Source: Pectobacterium betavasculorum
GTDB taxonomy: Bacteria > Pseudomonadota > Gammaproteobacteria > Enterobacterales > Enterobacteriaceae
Assembly: GCF_000749845.1 (NCBI RefSeq)
Contig: NZ_JQHM01000002.1
Location: 124,001-188,000, forward strand
DNA: 64,000 bases
Direction of reading: 5' to 3'
The position numbers were made by a program, and so were the translations under genes. Of this stretch, positions 17,538-25,644 are shown in pieces. A model generated the notes under the pieces. That model was not told the DNA's origin and made no database searches. It saw only the letters and a program-made list of their open reading frames with translations. The first letter of the stretch is position 1, and each line of letters starts with the position of its first letter.

Positions 17538-18335
17538 ATGTGTTGTTTGGTCGTGTCATCCCCCAGCCAGCCAATTGCTGGGCAGCCAGCCCCAGTGCTG
17601 CTATCGCTACCGCGTCCGGTGTATTTCCGCAGTTATACATTGAGAAAAGAGACGGAAGTGGAGTTGCATCAACACCCGTTTGCTGAGTTTCTCTATGCGC
17701 GAGAGGGAAGCATGCGGGTGGAGATTGAAGGTAAGACGATGATTGTTCCGGTGTTGTATGGCGTTTGGATCCCTGCCCATGTGCCGCATCGTATTTTGGC
17801 AAGCAGTGATGTGCTGTTGGAAAGCCTCTACATCGAATCCAATTTTGCAGCTATAGACCATAAAGGCTGTAAAGTTGTGATAGTGAGTGATTTCATCCGT
17901 GAATTTATCCACTACGCGACGGGACACGTGCCGGAACAGTACGCTCCTGAAGGAAATGATGCTCAACTTGTGCGAGTGTTGATTACGTTATTACAGCAAC
18001 TGCCAGATGCAGGCTTATCGCTGCCGTGGCCTTATTCTCCTTCGTTGATTAAAGTTTGTCACAAGATACAGCAGGCCCCGGATGAAGCCCACAGCATTGA
18101 GCAATGGTCAGCGTTTTCCGGCATGTCGGTGCGCACTTTCTCCCGCCATTTCAAAAAGGAGACCGGAGTCGCGTTTAGTGAGTGGAAGAAACGTATGCGA
18201 CTGCTTGAGTCGGTAGTGATGTTAAAAAGCAATCGTAGTGTCACGCAGGTGGCGCTGGATTTGGGATATGCCAGCACCGCCTCGTTTACCTTTGCTTTCC
18301 GCCAAATGTTTGGCGTGCCGCCGACGCGCTATTGA
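17538..18335 (+). CDS. AraC-family regulator with cupin sensor domain
   Basis: 265 residues: an N-terminal cupin (about 30-110; ELHQHPFAEFLYAREGSMRV, IPAHVPHRI) and a C-terminal AraC domain (about 165-260) with helix-turn-helix segments IEQWSAFSGMSVRTFSRHF and VTQVALDLGYASTASFTFAF, ending FGVPPTRY. It resembles the YeaM/NimR group of AraC regulators, which often control an adjacent transporter. Here the neighbour is the convergent yohJK pair, only 3 bp away. Ligand unknown. Confidence 0.85.
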   Translation: MCCLVVSSPSQPIAGQPAPVLLSLPRPVYFRSYTLRKETEVELHQHPFAEFLYAREGSMRVEIEGKTMIVPVLYGVWIPAHVPHRILASSDVLLESLYIESNFAAIDHKGCKVVIVSDFIREFIHYATGHVPEQYAPEGNDAQLVRVLITLLQQLPDAGLSLPWPYSPSLIKVCHKIQQAPDEAHSIEQWSAFSGMSVRTFSRHFKKETGVAFSEWKKRMRLLESVVMLKSNRSVTQVALDLGYASTASFTFAFRQMFGVPPTRY

Positions 18336-18338
18336 TGG

Positions 18339-19034
18339 TTATCGTGCAAGCGCGACTAACAGCGGGAACAGCAGTGGTGCCATCAGTGAAGTGATAATGC
18401 CGCAAATCACTAATGCCAGTGAACTAAATGCGCCTTCTTCGTAGTCCAGTTCCGCGCAGCGGGCGGTACCGAGCGCATGTGACGCCGTCCCCATCGCCAG
18501 ACCGCGTGACGCCTTGGTGTGAATGTGTATGGCGTTAAGCAATATGTGCCCAAATACGGCACCGAGTATACCGACAAAAATGACACATACGGCACTGATA
18601 GCGGGAATACCACCGATGCTGCCGCCCACAGCCATCGCAATGGGCGTAGTGACTGATTTCGGCATAATGGAAGCAGCAATTGTTGGCGTCGCCCCAAGAC
18701 TGAGTGCGATCCAGGTGCCACTCACCATTGCCGTCATACTGCCAATAAAGCACACAAAGATAATCGACTTCCAACGCATGCGGATTTGATGCAACTGTTC
18801 GTATAGCGGAAATGCCAGTGCCACCACTGCCGGTTGCAGAAGACTATTGAGTACTGAACTGCCACGAAAATAGTGTTCGTACGAAATATGGCCGATCAGT
18901 AGAAATGTAATGATCACCACCATGGAAACCAGAAGCGGATTTAACAGCGGTGAATTCAAACGTATTGCCAACAGGCGAGCCAGAAAAAACACCACTAGCG
19001 TCAGCGGCAGCGACCAGACGATATCATAGAGCAT
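18339..19034 (-). CDS. yohK: LrgB/CidB-family membrane protein YohK
   Basis: 231 residues, about 6-7 membrane segments, very close to E. coli Yoh[59 protein letters not shown] and [18 protein letters not shown]. LrgB-family proteins act with LrgA/CidA holin-like partners in murein hydrolase export or metabolite (pyruvate) transport. Its start overlaps the end of yohJ by 11 bp, so the two are translationally coupled. Confidence 0.92.
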   Translation of the reverse strand: MLYDIVWSLPLTLVVFFLARLLAIRLNSPLLNPLLVSMVVIITFLLIGHISYEHYFRGSSVLNSLLQPAVVALAFPLYEQLHQIRMRWKSIIFVCFIGSMTAMVSGTWIALSLGATPTIAASIMPKSVTTPIAMAVGGSIGGIPAISAVCVIFVGILGAVFGHILLNAIHIHTKASRGLAMGTASHALGTARCAELDYEEGAFSSLALVICGIITSLMAPLLFPLLVALAR

Positions 19035-19440
19035 GATCTATCCCTTTTTGAGTTTTCGTGGGATGGTGGGGCGACTGGCGTCGGTGAACTAAATGCGAAC
19101 ACGCACTTACGGTGATAAGCACCACCAGCGTACTAACAGCACAAGAGACAACCACCGGAGCGAACTGCGCACGTAGAAGATCGAAATATTGCATTACGCC
19201 GACGCCTACAGGCACGAACAGCAGCGCCATATAGCGGATCAACTGATGACAACCTGGTTTGACCCACTGCGCTGGAATAATCTGCAATGACAGGAGCAGA
19301 AACAGGATCAGCATACCGATGATGCTGCCGGGTAGCGTAATAGGTAGCAGTGCAGACAGCCCGATGCCGAGGTATAAACAGGCATAAATCAGTAGAAATG
19401 CTCTGGCCTGATGCAAAAAGAGGATTAAGAACGTCTTCAT
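19024..19440 (-). CDS. yohJ: LrgA/CidA-family holin-like protein YohJ
   Basis: 138 residues from the ATG at 19440, which matches the YohJ start; an upstream in-frame ATG at 19491 would add 17 hydrophilic residues. Four membrane segments and the signature [20 protein letters not shown] plus [20 protein letters not shown] identify the LrgA family. First gene of the yohJK operon. Confidence 0.9.
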   Translation of the reverse strand: MKTFLILFLHQARAFLLIYACLYLGIGLSALLPITLPGSIIGMLILFLLLSLQIIPAQWVKPGCHQLIRYMALLFVPVGVGVMQYFDLLRAQFAPVVVSCAVSTLVVLITVSACSHLVHRRQSPHHPTKTQKGIDHAL

Positions 19441-19569
19441 TTGGGTTACAACCACGTCTAGAAGGGAATTATGGCGTTGATTATCCCCCATCTTGTTGTG
19501 GCGCTTATTTTGAAATCAGGACGATATATATCGAATAAAAGCCAGTTTTACAGAAGTGTTCTTTTATCA

Positions 19570-19845
19570 CTACCGAAAGCGATCCTCACAAATCACTCGA
19601 TCATTCGACTGCCCCGTCATCACTGCACTCATCGCAGTGATCAACGCCTGACTCGTTGGGGTATGAGCGGACAGCAGACCCTCAATCACAAAACCATTCA
19701 CTAGCACGGTCAAAGCCTGGGTCGTCTTCTCATCAGCAAATCGCCGTATAGTATCGCGAAGCACCTGAGTAGATGCCTCACTGTAGAAGCTGAAAACCGA
19801 GCGTCGCAATGCAAGAAAATAGAGCTCATAGCGTAAGCACGCCGG
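19570..19845 (-). pseudogene. TetR regulator C-terminal remnant
   Basis: The open minus-strand frame from about 19845 to its stop at 19570 reads LRYELYFLALRRSVFSFYSE, STQVLRDTIRRFADE, QALTVLVNGFVIEGLLSA, which is a TetR ligand-binding C-terminal domain. The HTH half is missing. Upstream it joins a helicase fragment in another frame. A decayed gene. Confidence 0.6.
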
Positions 19846-19849
19846 TTTT

Positions 19850-20119
19850 AGTTCCACACACTTTTTGAGATTTCCGGGCTCTGGTGGTCGCCACATACTG
19901 CAAATTGGTTTCATCCGTTCTAGCCGCTTCAGATAGCAACGGGTCGGTAATATCCGAGAAATCATCGTTTAAAACCACCGTATCCCATTCAAGTCCTTTG
20001 CTACGATGCGCGGTCGACACCACAACATCGGCGTCTTTTTCATTCGTCGTCGCCTGACGGCATAAGACCTGTAATTTTTGTGGGAACGGAAAGTACTTTT
20101 TTTCGTCATTAAAAACCAA
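19850..20119 (-). pseudogene. UvrD-like helicase remnant
   Basis: The minus-strand frame from 20119 contains ADVVVSTAHRSKGLEWDTVV and NLQYVATTRARK, the motif V/VI region of superfamily 1 (UvrD/Rep) helicases. The N-terminal ATPase motifs are absent and the frame degenerates after RARK, at the junction with the TetR remnant. A deletion product, not functional. Confidence 0.75.
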
Positions 20120-20314
20120 TTCTGCACTTTGGAAATTTTTAGAGTTAAAATATTTAGCTACTGACCAAATTCAAAAAATAACAAACAACGAATTATTGTT
20201 ATCCGATAAATACTTTGTCGATAGGAAACATCATTCACCTAAACCACGCCACCATCTAGCGAACTCAGTTCTGACGGAGTGAACTTGCGGCAAGTTTAGC
20301 ACGATGATGCAAAG

Positions 20315-21283
20315 CTATTTATTAACACTCTCTGACACTAGCAATCTACAATTATGATTATTAACAGTACATTTGTCATTTAAGCACAGCCCTGCTAAAC
20401 CTCTACTAGATAAATCTAACTTCACGCATTCTAGCAAGGAAGACAAATCATTAGCACCATCACTACTCTTCAAAAAATAATATCCTTTACCTGAATAAAA
20501 AGCACATTTAAATGGTGTTAATAAAACGCCATCAATTAATTCATCATAAACCATACCAATATCAACAACCGCTATTCCCAATCCTTTTATAACAGCATTA
20601 ATAGCTGAATCCATCGACTCAAATTCATACTTATTGATAACTTGAAACCGCTCTTTCAAACGCGCTTCTTCACACCAAAAAAACCAATCTAACTCTCTTG
20701 ATTTAACATGGACAAGATCAATTCGGATTCTATTATCCTTTTCAAAGAGATGTAACAATTTTGGAGACACAACAACAATTAAACATTCTGGTGAAAGTAA
20801 AGTACAGTCCCATTCATTAGAAAATTTACCATCTCCATATTTTACTGTTGCGTCATGATGCTTTGAATCGATCGTAGGATAAGAACATTCATCGTTTATA
20901 GTTTCGACAGTGACTATTGGGAAGCCATCTTGATTTTTATATTTCCTTAAGACAGGAATGAACTGGCGTATAGAGAAAGTATATGGACTACTTATAGTTA
21001 ATACTTTTCCGGCACGGTGAATATTTTCGCATGCCTTGCTTAGTATTTCGAATGCATGGCGAAGATCCCCAGCAAAAGACTCACCTTCTTTAGTTAAAAA
21101 AACCTTTGGTCCCTTACGATAGAAAAGCTTCCTGCCAAAAAAAATTTCTATCGTATTTATGTGCTTGCTAATTGCACTTTGTGAAATAAATAACTCACTC
21201 GCAGCCAAAGTGAAAGATTGATGCTTGGCTGCTGATTCAAAAGCCTTTAATGCGTAAAGAGGAGGGATATTAGTCCAGTCCAT
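20315..21283 (-). CDS. LysR-family regulator divergent from the cfa cluster
   Basis: 322 residues. The N-terminal winged HTH (1-65; ALKAFESAAKHQSFTLAASE, LFISQSAISKHINTIE) is typical of the GcvA/AmpR-like LysR branch. The C-terminal effector domain is AT-rich and divergent (VLTISSPYTFSIRQFIPVL, AINAVIKGLGIAVVDIGMVY). It is transcribed divergently from cfl across about 260 bp that contain a TGAGA-N4-TCTCA palindrome, so it is the best local candidate for controlling coronafacate genes. P. syringae instead uses the CorRSP two-component system, which is not seen here. Confidence 0.85.
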   Translation of the reverse strand: MDWTNIPPLYALKAFESAAKHQSFTLAASELFISQSAISKHINTIEIFFGRKLFYRKGPKVFLTKEGESFAGDLRHAFEILSKACENIHRAGKVLTISSPYTFSIRQFIPVLRKYKNQDGFPIVTVETINDECSYPTIDSKHHDATVKYGDGKFSNEWDCTLLSPECLIVVVSPKLLHLFEKDNRIRIDLVHVKSRELDWFFWCEEARLKERFQVINKYEFESMDSAINAVIKGLGIAVVDIGMVYDELIDGVLLTPFKCAFYSGKGYYFLKSSDGANDLSSLLECVKLDLSSRGLAGLCLNDKCTVNNHNCRLLVSESVNK

Positions 21284-21357
21284 TTATTCATCTCCATTAT
21301 ATAAAAACATCCCAATAAACGCACACTAGCTATCTCTTACTTCAAAATCATTGACCA

Positions 21358-21371
21358 TGAGAATAATCTCA
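21358..21371. promoter_or_regulatory. Candidate LysR-type operator
   Basis: TGAGAATAATCTCA: 5-bp arms around a 4-bp centre, in the lysR-cfl divergent region, 75 bp from the lysR start and about 170 bp from cfl. Size and place fit a T-Nx-A LysR site. Confidence 0.4.
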
Positions 21372-21543
21372 AAAAAAACCATAAATTAAATCATGAAAAA
21401 AAAGAATAGTAACAATAACTATTTTCCCATTTTTAAACCGATAAGTATCATCTATAAACAAAAGTAAATATTACTTCACAAATCTCGCAACTCAGTTACT
21501 TAGTTTACTTTATTAAGTTTTATATGGAGCAATGGAAGCAACT

Positions 21544-23088
21544 ATGAATACTTTCTCATCCTTTAGAAAGCACGCTCTTTTGCACTCAAAGGAAATAGCA
21601 GTAAAGTCAATGAATCACAATATATCTTTTTTTAATTTACTTTTTTTAATCCAACGAATAGCCGCAGGATTTAAGAATGCCAAGATAATAAAAGGAGACC
21701 GAATTTCCATCCACATGGGAAACTGCTTTGAACTTATAGCCACATATTATGCCTGTCTGAAAACTGGAGTTATCTTTGTTCCTCTCAACCTAAAATTGTC
21801 AACTAAAGAAGTAAAAAATTTAATTCAACATAGCTCATCCTGTGCATACATCGGTGATAAAAAAAGATTTTATGAAACAAAAAAAGAAATTGAATCATGC
21901 ACAACGCTAGAAAAAAAATGGGTAATCGGTCTCAAAAGTGAAGACAAAGAAAATAATACATATGATTGGGAAGACATCATATCACAATCTTATGATGATT
22001 CAGAAGATAATACTTACACGGACGACATCGCATCTATATTTTATACATCAGGGACGACAGGACACCCCAAAGGCATTGTTTATTCACAAAAAACACTAAT
22101 TGATGCTATCAATTTAACAAAAACAACCATAAACCCCAAGCCTTCCAAAGCAGATGGTGATAATCCAGCTATTCTTAGCTTAGTCGATCTCATCAGCCCA
22201 TGGAGTATACTTATTACTCTCGCTGCTCTTCACAAGGGTTATTCAGTACTATTATTTTCAGAAATCGACATAGAAAATATTACAGAAAAATTAAATGAAA
22301 CAAAGCCAGTATGGATTGCAGGAACACCTTCAAACTTCCATAAAATTCTTAAAAAAGCAGAGAGGAACAATAATTCACTCGATCTTAGTGAAACGGTTTG
22401 TGTTGCGGGGGGGGATTCCTGCGCAACAGAAGTAAGCCAGAAATTTTTCGAGCTTTTTGGTTCTCGTCTTCAAAGCTCTTATGGGCAAACAGAATTAGGA
22501 GGACCTGTAATATACCATCACGATCTTTACGCTATCAACGAACCTTCTATCGGTTGGCCTCTACCTGACGTAGAAATTAAAATAAAGGAAACTCAATCAA
22601 GTGGTGGAGAACTTCTCATTCGTTCTCCGGCGAAAACCATCGGGATTTGGAATGGACATGATATTGAGCGATTTCCTTCTGATCGATGGCTCGCTACCGG
22701 TGATCTTGTTCGACTGGGAAATAATAAAAATTTAATTTTTCTCGGGAGAGAAAAAGAACAAATAAAAATAGAGGGCTATCCAGTATACCCAATAGAAATT
22801 GAGCACATTCTTATTCAACACAACGACATCGCCGCCTCAATAGTATTTAGCATCCCAGACAACTTAGCTGGGGAACGTATTATTGCATTAATTCAACAAA
22901 AAAAAGACCACTCAATTAATGCAGAAAAAATAGCATCATACTTATCCGATAATCTTGCTCATTACAAAAACCCATCTGAATACATTTTCATTAAAGAAAT
23001 ACCTATCAACGCCACGGGAAAAATCAGCCGTAGGAAACTATCAGATGAATACCATTCATTGAAGAGTCAGGAAAAAAATAACGTCTGA
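21544..23088 (+). CDS. cfl: Coronafacate ligase-like AMP-dependent ligase (Cfl)
   Basis: About 514 residues, adenylate-forming enzyme: A3 motif IFYTSGTTGHPKGIVYSQ, A5 SSYGQTELGGP, A7 WLATGDLVRLGN, A8 GREKEQIKIEGYPVYPIEIE and A10 INATGKISRRKL with the catalytic lysine. In P. syringae Cfl adenylates coronafacic acid for amide ligation to an amino acid. The first gene of the cfa cluster here encodes such an enzyme, so the same role is inferred. Start at 21544 fits GGAAG with 5-nt spacing; the ATG at 21532 has only 2 nt to its GGAG. Markedly AT-rich compared with cfa6 and cfa7. Confidence 0.85.
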   Translation: MNTFSSFRKHALLHSKEIAVKSMNHNISFFNLLFLIQRIAAGFKNAKIIKGDRISIHMGNCFELIATYYACLKTGVIFVPLNLKLSTKEVKNLIQHSSSCAYIGDKKRFYETKKEIESCTTLEKKWVIGLKSEDKENNTYDWEDIISQSYDDSEDNTYTDDIASIFYTSGTTGHPKGIVYSQKTLIDAINLTKTTINPKPSKADGDNPAILSLVDLISPWSILITLAALHKGYSVLLFSEIDIENITEKLNETKPVWIAGTPSNFHKILKKAERNNNSLDLSETVCVAGGDSCATEVSQKFFELFGSRLQSSYGQTELGGPVIYHHDLYAINEPSIGWPLPDVEIKIKETQSSGGELLIRSPAKTIGIWNGHDIERFPSDRWLATGDLVRLGNNKNLIFLGREKEQIKIEGYPVYPIEIEHILIQHNDIAASIVFSIPDNLAGERIIALIQQKKDHSINAEKIASYLSDNLAHYKNPSEYIFIKEIPINATGKISRRKLSDEYHSLKSQEKNNV

Positions 23089-23125
23089 CGTTATAAATAA
23101 GCAAGCAATATAAAAACCTTATGAT

Positions 23126-23150
23126 ATTTATTCATAAACCATGAATAAAT
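23126..23150 (+). terminator. Hairpin between cfl and cfa1
   Basis: ATTTATTCAT-AAACC-ATGAATAAAT, a perfect 10-bp AT-rich stem in the 117-bp cfl-cfa1 gap. It could attenuate transcription or stabilise the cfa1 mRNA end. No T-run. Confidence 0.4.
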
Positions 23151-23205
23151 AACACCAATAACATCTAATGCATTAAAAACTTATCAACCAAAAGGAGTCA
23201 TCACT

Positions 23206-23481
23206 TTGAAAAATATCGAGAACACAATTATCGGAATTCTAATCGACGATCTATTTATTGGCATCCCTCGTTCAGAAATTGAAACAGATATCAATATGCG
23301 TGATGGTCTTGGTCTAGATTCCTTAGGGTTCAGTGAATTACGAGCCCAGTGTGAGTATGCCTTTAACATCAAAATTGAAGATGAATACTTTACCCCTCAA
23401 TATTTCGATTCAATTCAAACGCTCACAAAATTGATTTCAGAGCTAATCCTAAAATCAAATAATCAGGGAGAAAATCAATGA
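23206..23481 (+). CDS. cfa1: Acyl carrier protein Cfa1
   Basis: 91-residue discrete acyl carrier protein; the phosphopantetheine site is Ser39 in GLGLDSLGFSELRAQ. It starts with TTG at 23206 behind a strong AAAAGGAG at 8-nt spacing; no better in-frame ATG exists. In coronafacate biosynthesis Cfa1 carries the intermediates that Cfa2-Cfa4 turn into the 2-carboxy-2-cyclopentenone starter. The end overlaps cfa2 by 4 bp. Confidence 0.88.
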   Translation: MKNIENTIIGILIDDLFIGIPRSEIETDINMRDGLGLDSLGFSELRAQCEYAFNIKIEDEYFTPQYFDSIQTLTKLISELILKSNNQGENQ

Positions 23482-23975
23482 GTATTCAATCCCAAGATAA
23501 AGATGGCCGTCAACCACGATTAATGGGATTTACGGAGCTTAAAGGATGGCTAAGACACCGACATCCTATGGTGTACCTCGATCGTGTTCTTGATTACGAG
23601 CCAGGGAAATATATTAAAACACTTATGGCTGTTTCGGGTCAGACAGATGCTATCGCTGGCCATTTTCCCGAACGCGCTATTTTTCCGGCAAGCCATATGG
23701 TGCAGGCCATATCACAATCGGCAATTATTTTATTTCAGCTTTCAACATCACCGCTAGCTGATGATGAAATCACGCTAGTAGGCTCAATTAAATCTCGGTT
23801 TACACGGGTGGTTGTACCCGGAGATCAAATTATTTTTAATCTCAATTGCGAAAGTTTGCGAGATAAATTCCTGACCTTTTCCTGTAAAGCAGAAGTCTCA
23901 GGTCAAACGGTCGGAATGCTAAAAGGCTCGCTAGTGCGCGAGAATATATCCACGCTAGGAGAGCAGTTATGGTAA
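23478..23975 (+). CDS. cfa2: FabZ/FabA-like dehydratase Cfa2
   Basis: 165-residue hotdog-fold protein of the beta-hydroxyacyl-ACP dehydratase family: RHRHPMVYLDRV, then GHFPERAIFPASHMVQAISQ with the catalytic histidine (His62), and RFTRVVVPGDQIIF. In FabZ the second catalytic residue is a glutamate in the EAMAQ segment; here the equivalent position is glutamine (Gln76). So activity may differ from a standard dehydratase, or the partner residue is supplied otherwise. Embedded in the cfa operon with 4-bp and 7-bp overlaps. Confidence 0.85.
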   Translation: MSIQSQDKDGRQPRLMGFTELKGWLRHRHPMVYLDRVLDYEPGKYIKTLMAVSGQTDAIAGHFPERAIFPASHMVQAISQSAIILFQLSTSPLADDEITLVGSIKSRFTRVVVPGDQIIFNLNCESLRDKFLTFSCKAEVSGQTVGMLKGSLVRENISTLGEQLW

Positions 23976-25114
23976 ATCATCACTCACCTGTTTGGGTTAC
24001 CGGTATGGCTTGGTCTACAGCGTTAGGTGATGAAATACCCACTGTCTGGCAATACTTGCTAGAGGGTATCTCCGGTATAACCGACCTGGACTCCACATTA
24101 TCGTTACGTAGTAACCTTGCAGCCCCAATACCAGACATCCCTTTAGAATGGGACGGGGCAAGACGTCAACACGCATTAACGGTAAAAACCTTACGTAAAG
24201 CGCTTGAGGATGCTTCTATTCCTGCGGATGACCCAGATATTCTCCCAGTTTTAGGAACCAGCTACGGCCATCATTTAGATTCACCCGATACTTTCTCGTT
24301 ATCAGAATGGTCAACACAAGCTGTCAAAGCAGTCGGCTGTGTCAAGTCTCCTATCACGGTAAGTACAGCCTGTTCAGCTGGCTCTGATGCCATTTTAACG
24401 GGGCTGAGCTTTATCAAGGCGGGCCTTACCGAAATATGTGTATGCGGGGGAGCAGATGTCCTGACTCTGGGGAAACGGCTCAGCCATTCACGGCTAGGCA
24501 CAATGTCTACCGATGGTTTACGTGCGTTCGATATCAGCCACAACGGTACTGTACTCGGTGAAGGTGCTGCATTTCTGATACTGGAATCCGAAGAGCATGC
24601 TAAACGTCGCGGTGCTAAGCCTTACGGAATCCTCGCAGGAGCAGGCTCCGCAAACGACGCAGCCAGTGCAGTTTCGCCCGATTTATCAGGGCAAAATGTG
24701 ATGCTTACCGTAGAACGAGCGCTAAATAGCGCAAGTTTAAAACCGGAAGATATTTCCATTATAAACGCTCATGGTACAGGAACACAGGTTAACGACAGTG
24801 TTGAGGCAAAAGCTTACTCAGCGTTTTTTTCACCCTTACCACACCCGCCGACGCTATTCGCCACAAAAGGAGCATTTGGGCATACACTCGGCGCAACGGG
24901 AGCCATTGAAGCCATTGCAGTGCTACAGGCATTAAGAACACAACGGCTTCCCCCCATTCATGGATTGTATGATCCCATTACCCCCTCCGATTTACCTATC
25001 GCCAATCAAAAAAACATGCCCTGCACGGCAACAGCCGGGCTGAGCATAACGCTTGGATTTGGTGGATTTAACACCTGTCTGGTTTTCCAAAGTGCAGGGA
25101 GCGCAGCACGATGA
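23969..25114 (+). CDS. cfa3: Beta-ketoacyl synthase Cfa3
   Basis: 381-residue discrete ketosynthase with the full triad: Cys in VSTACSAGSDA, His in INAHGTGTQVNDSVEAKA and His in TKGAFGHTLGATGAIEA. It is short relative to FabF (about 410). In the cfa pathway it works with Cfa1, Cfa2 and Cfa4 to build the cyclopentenone precursor. Overlaps cfa2 by 7 bp and cfa4 by 4 bp. Confidence 0.88.
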   Translation: MVNHHSPVWVTGMAWSTALGDEIPTVWQYLLEGISGITDLDSTLSLRSNLAAPIPDIPLEWDGARRQHALTVKTLRKALEDASIPADDPDILPVLGTSYGHHLDSPDTFSLSEWSTQAVKAVGCVKSPITVSTACSAGSDAILTGLSFIKAGLTEICVCGGADVLTLGKRLSHSRLGTMSTDGLRAFDISHNGTVLGEGAAFLILESEEHAKRRGAKPYGILAGAGSANDAASAVSPDLSGQNVMLTVERALNSASLKPEDISIINAHGTGTQVNDSVEAKAYSAFFSPLPHPPTLFATKGAFGHTLGATGAIEAIAVLQALRTQRLPPIHGLYDPITPSDLPIANQKNMPCTATAGLSITLGFGGFNTCLVFQSAGSAAR

Positions 25115-25644
25115 CAAATGTCGAAACATTAACCCTGAAAGCACTCAATATCGTGGGTCATGGGATGGCAAGTACGCCTGATTTATATACGTACAAACCT
25201 GCACAAAAAGCCTCACTTTATGCAGACCCTTTGTCATGGCTTGTTCTTGAAGCCGTTGAGCAAGCTATCAACGAGCACCGAGATGTCATCACATCGGCCT
25301 GCTCTTCTGTAGGGCATATCGCCATTAGCGACCAATGTACTCTCAAGACCATACACGACATTTCACAAACACTTCCCTCAGGACACCTTTCACCTCTACG
25401 TTTTTCCGGTGCCTGTCCTGGGATGATCATCGGACTTCCAGCGCAATTTCTACGATTTAGTGGTCCGAGTATCGTATGGAGTATGCCACCGGACAACATG
25501 CAGCCCTATGCCACAGCATTAGCGCAACTCTGGCTGGATGAGGGTTCGGCAACTCACGTCATTATTACCGAACATCGTGTCGACGAATCAGGCCACCAGA
25601 TTCGCAGCGTTGTCGTCACCCTGAACGGAGGGGAACATCAATGA
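25111..25644 (+). CDS. cfa4: Cfa4-like KS-fold protein of unknown activity
   Basis: 177 residues. The segment ISQTLPSGHLSPLRFSGACP followed by IIGLPAQFLRFSGPSIVW resembles the N-terminal part of a ketosynthase-like fold (beta-ketoacyl synthase N-terminal domain), but there is no KS cysteine/histidine set. Position between cfa3 and cfa5, with 4-bp overlaps on both sides, matches cfa4 of P. syringae, whose role in making the cyclopentenone unit is unresolved. A non-catalytic partner of Cfa3 (chain-length-factor-like) is one possibility. Confidence 0.75.
   Translation: MTNVETLTLKALNIVGHGMASTPDLYTYKPAQKASLYADPLSWLVLEAVEQAINEHRDVITSACSSVGHIAISDQCTLKTIHDISQTLPSGHLSPLRFSGACPGMIIGLPAQFLRFSGPSIVWSMPPDNMQPYATALAQLWLDEGSATHVIITEHRVDESGHQIRSVVVTLNGGEHQ

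Noticed and set aside
21284..21531. HrpL box upstream of cfl
   Set aside because: No GGAACC-N15/16-CCAC pattern was found in the intergenic region.
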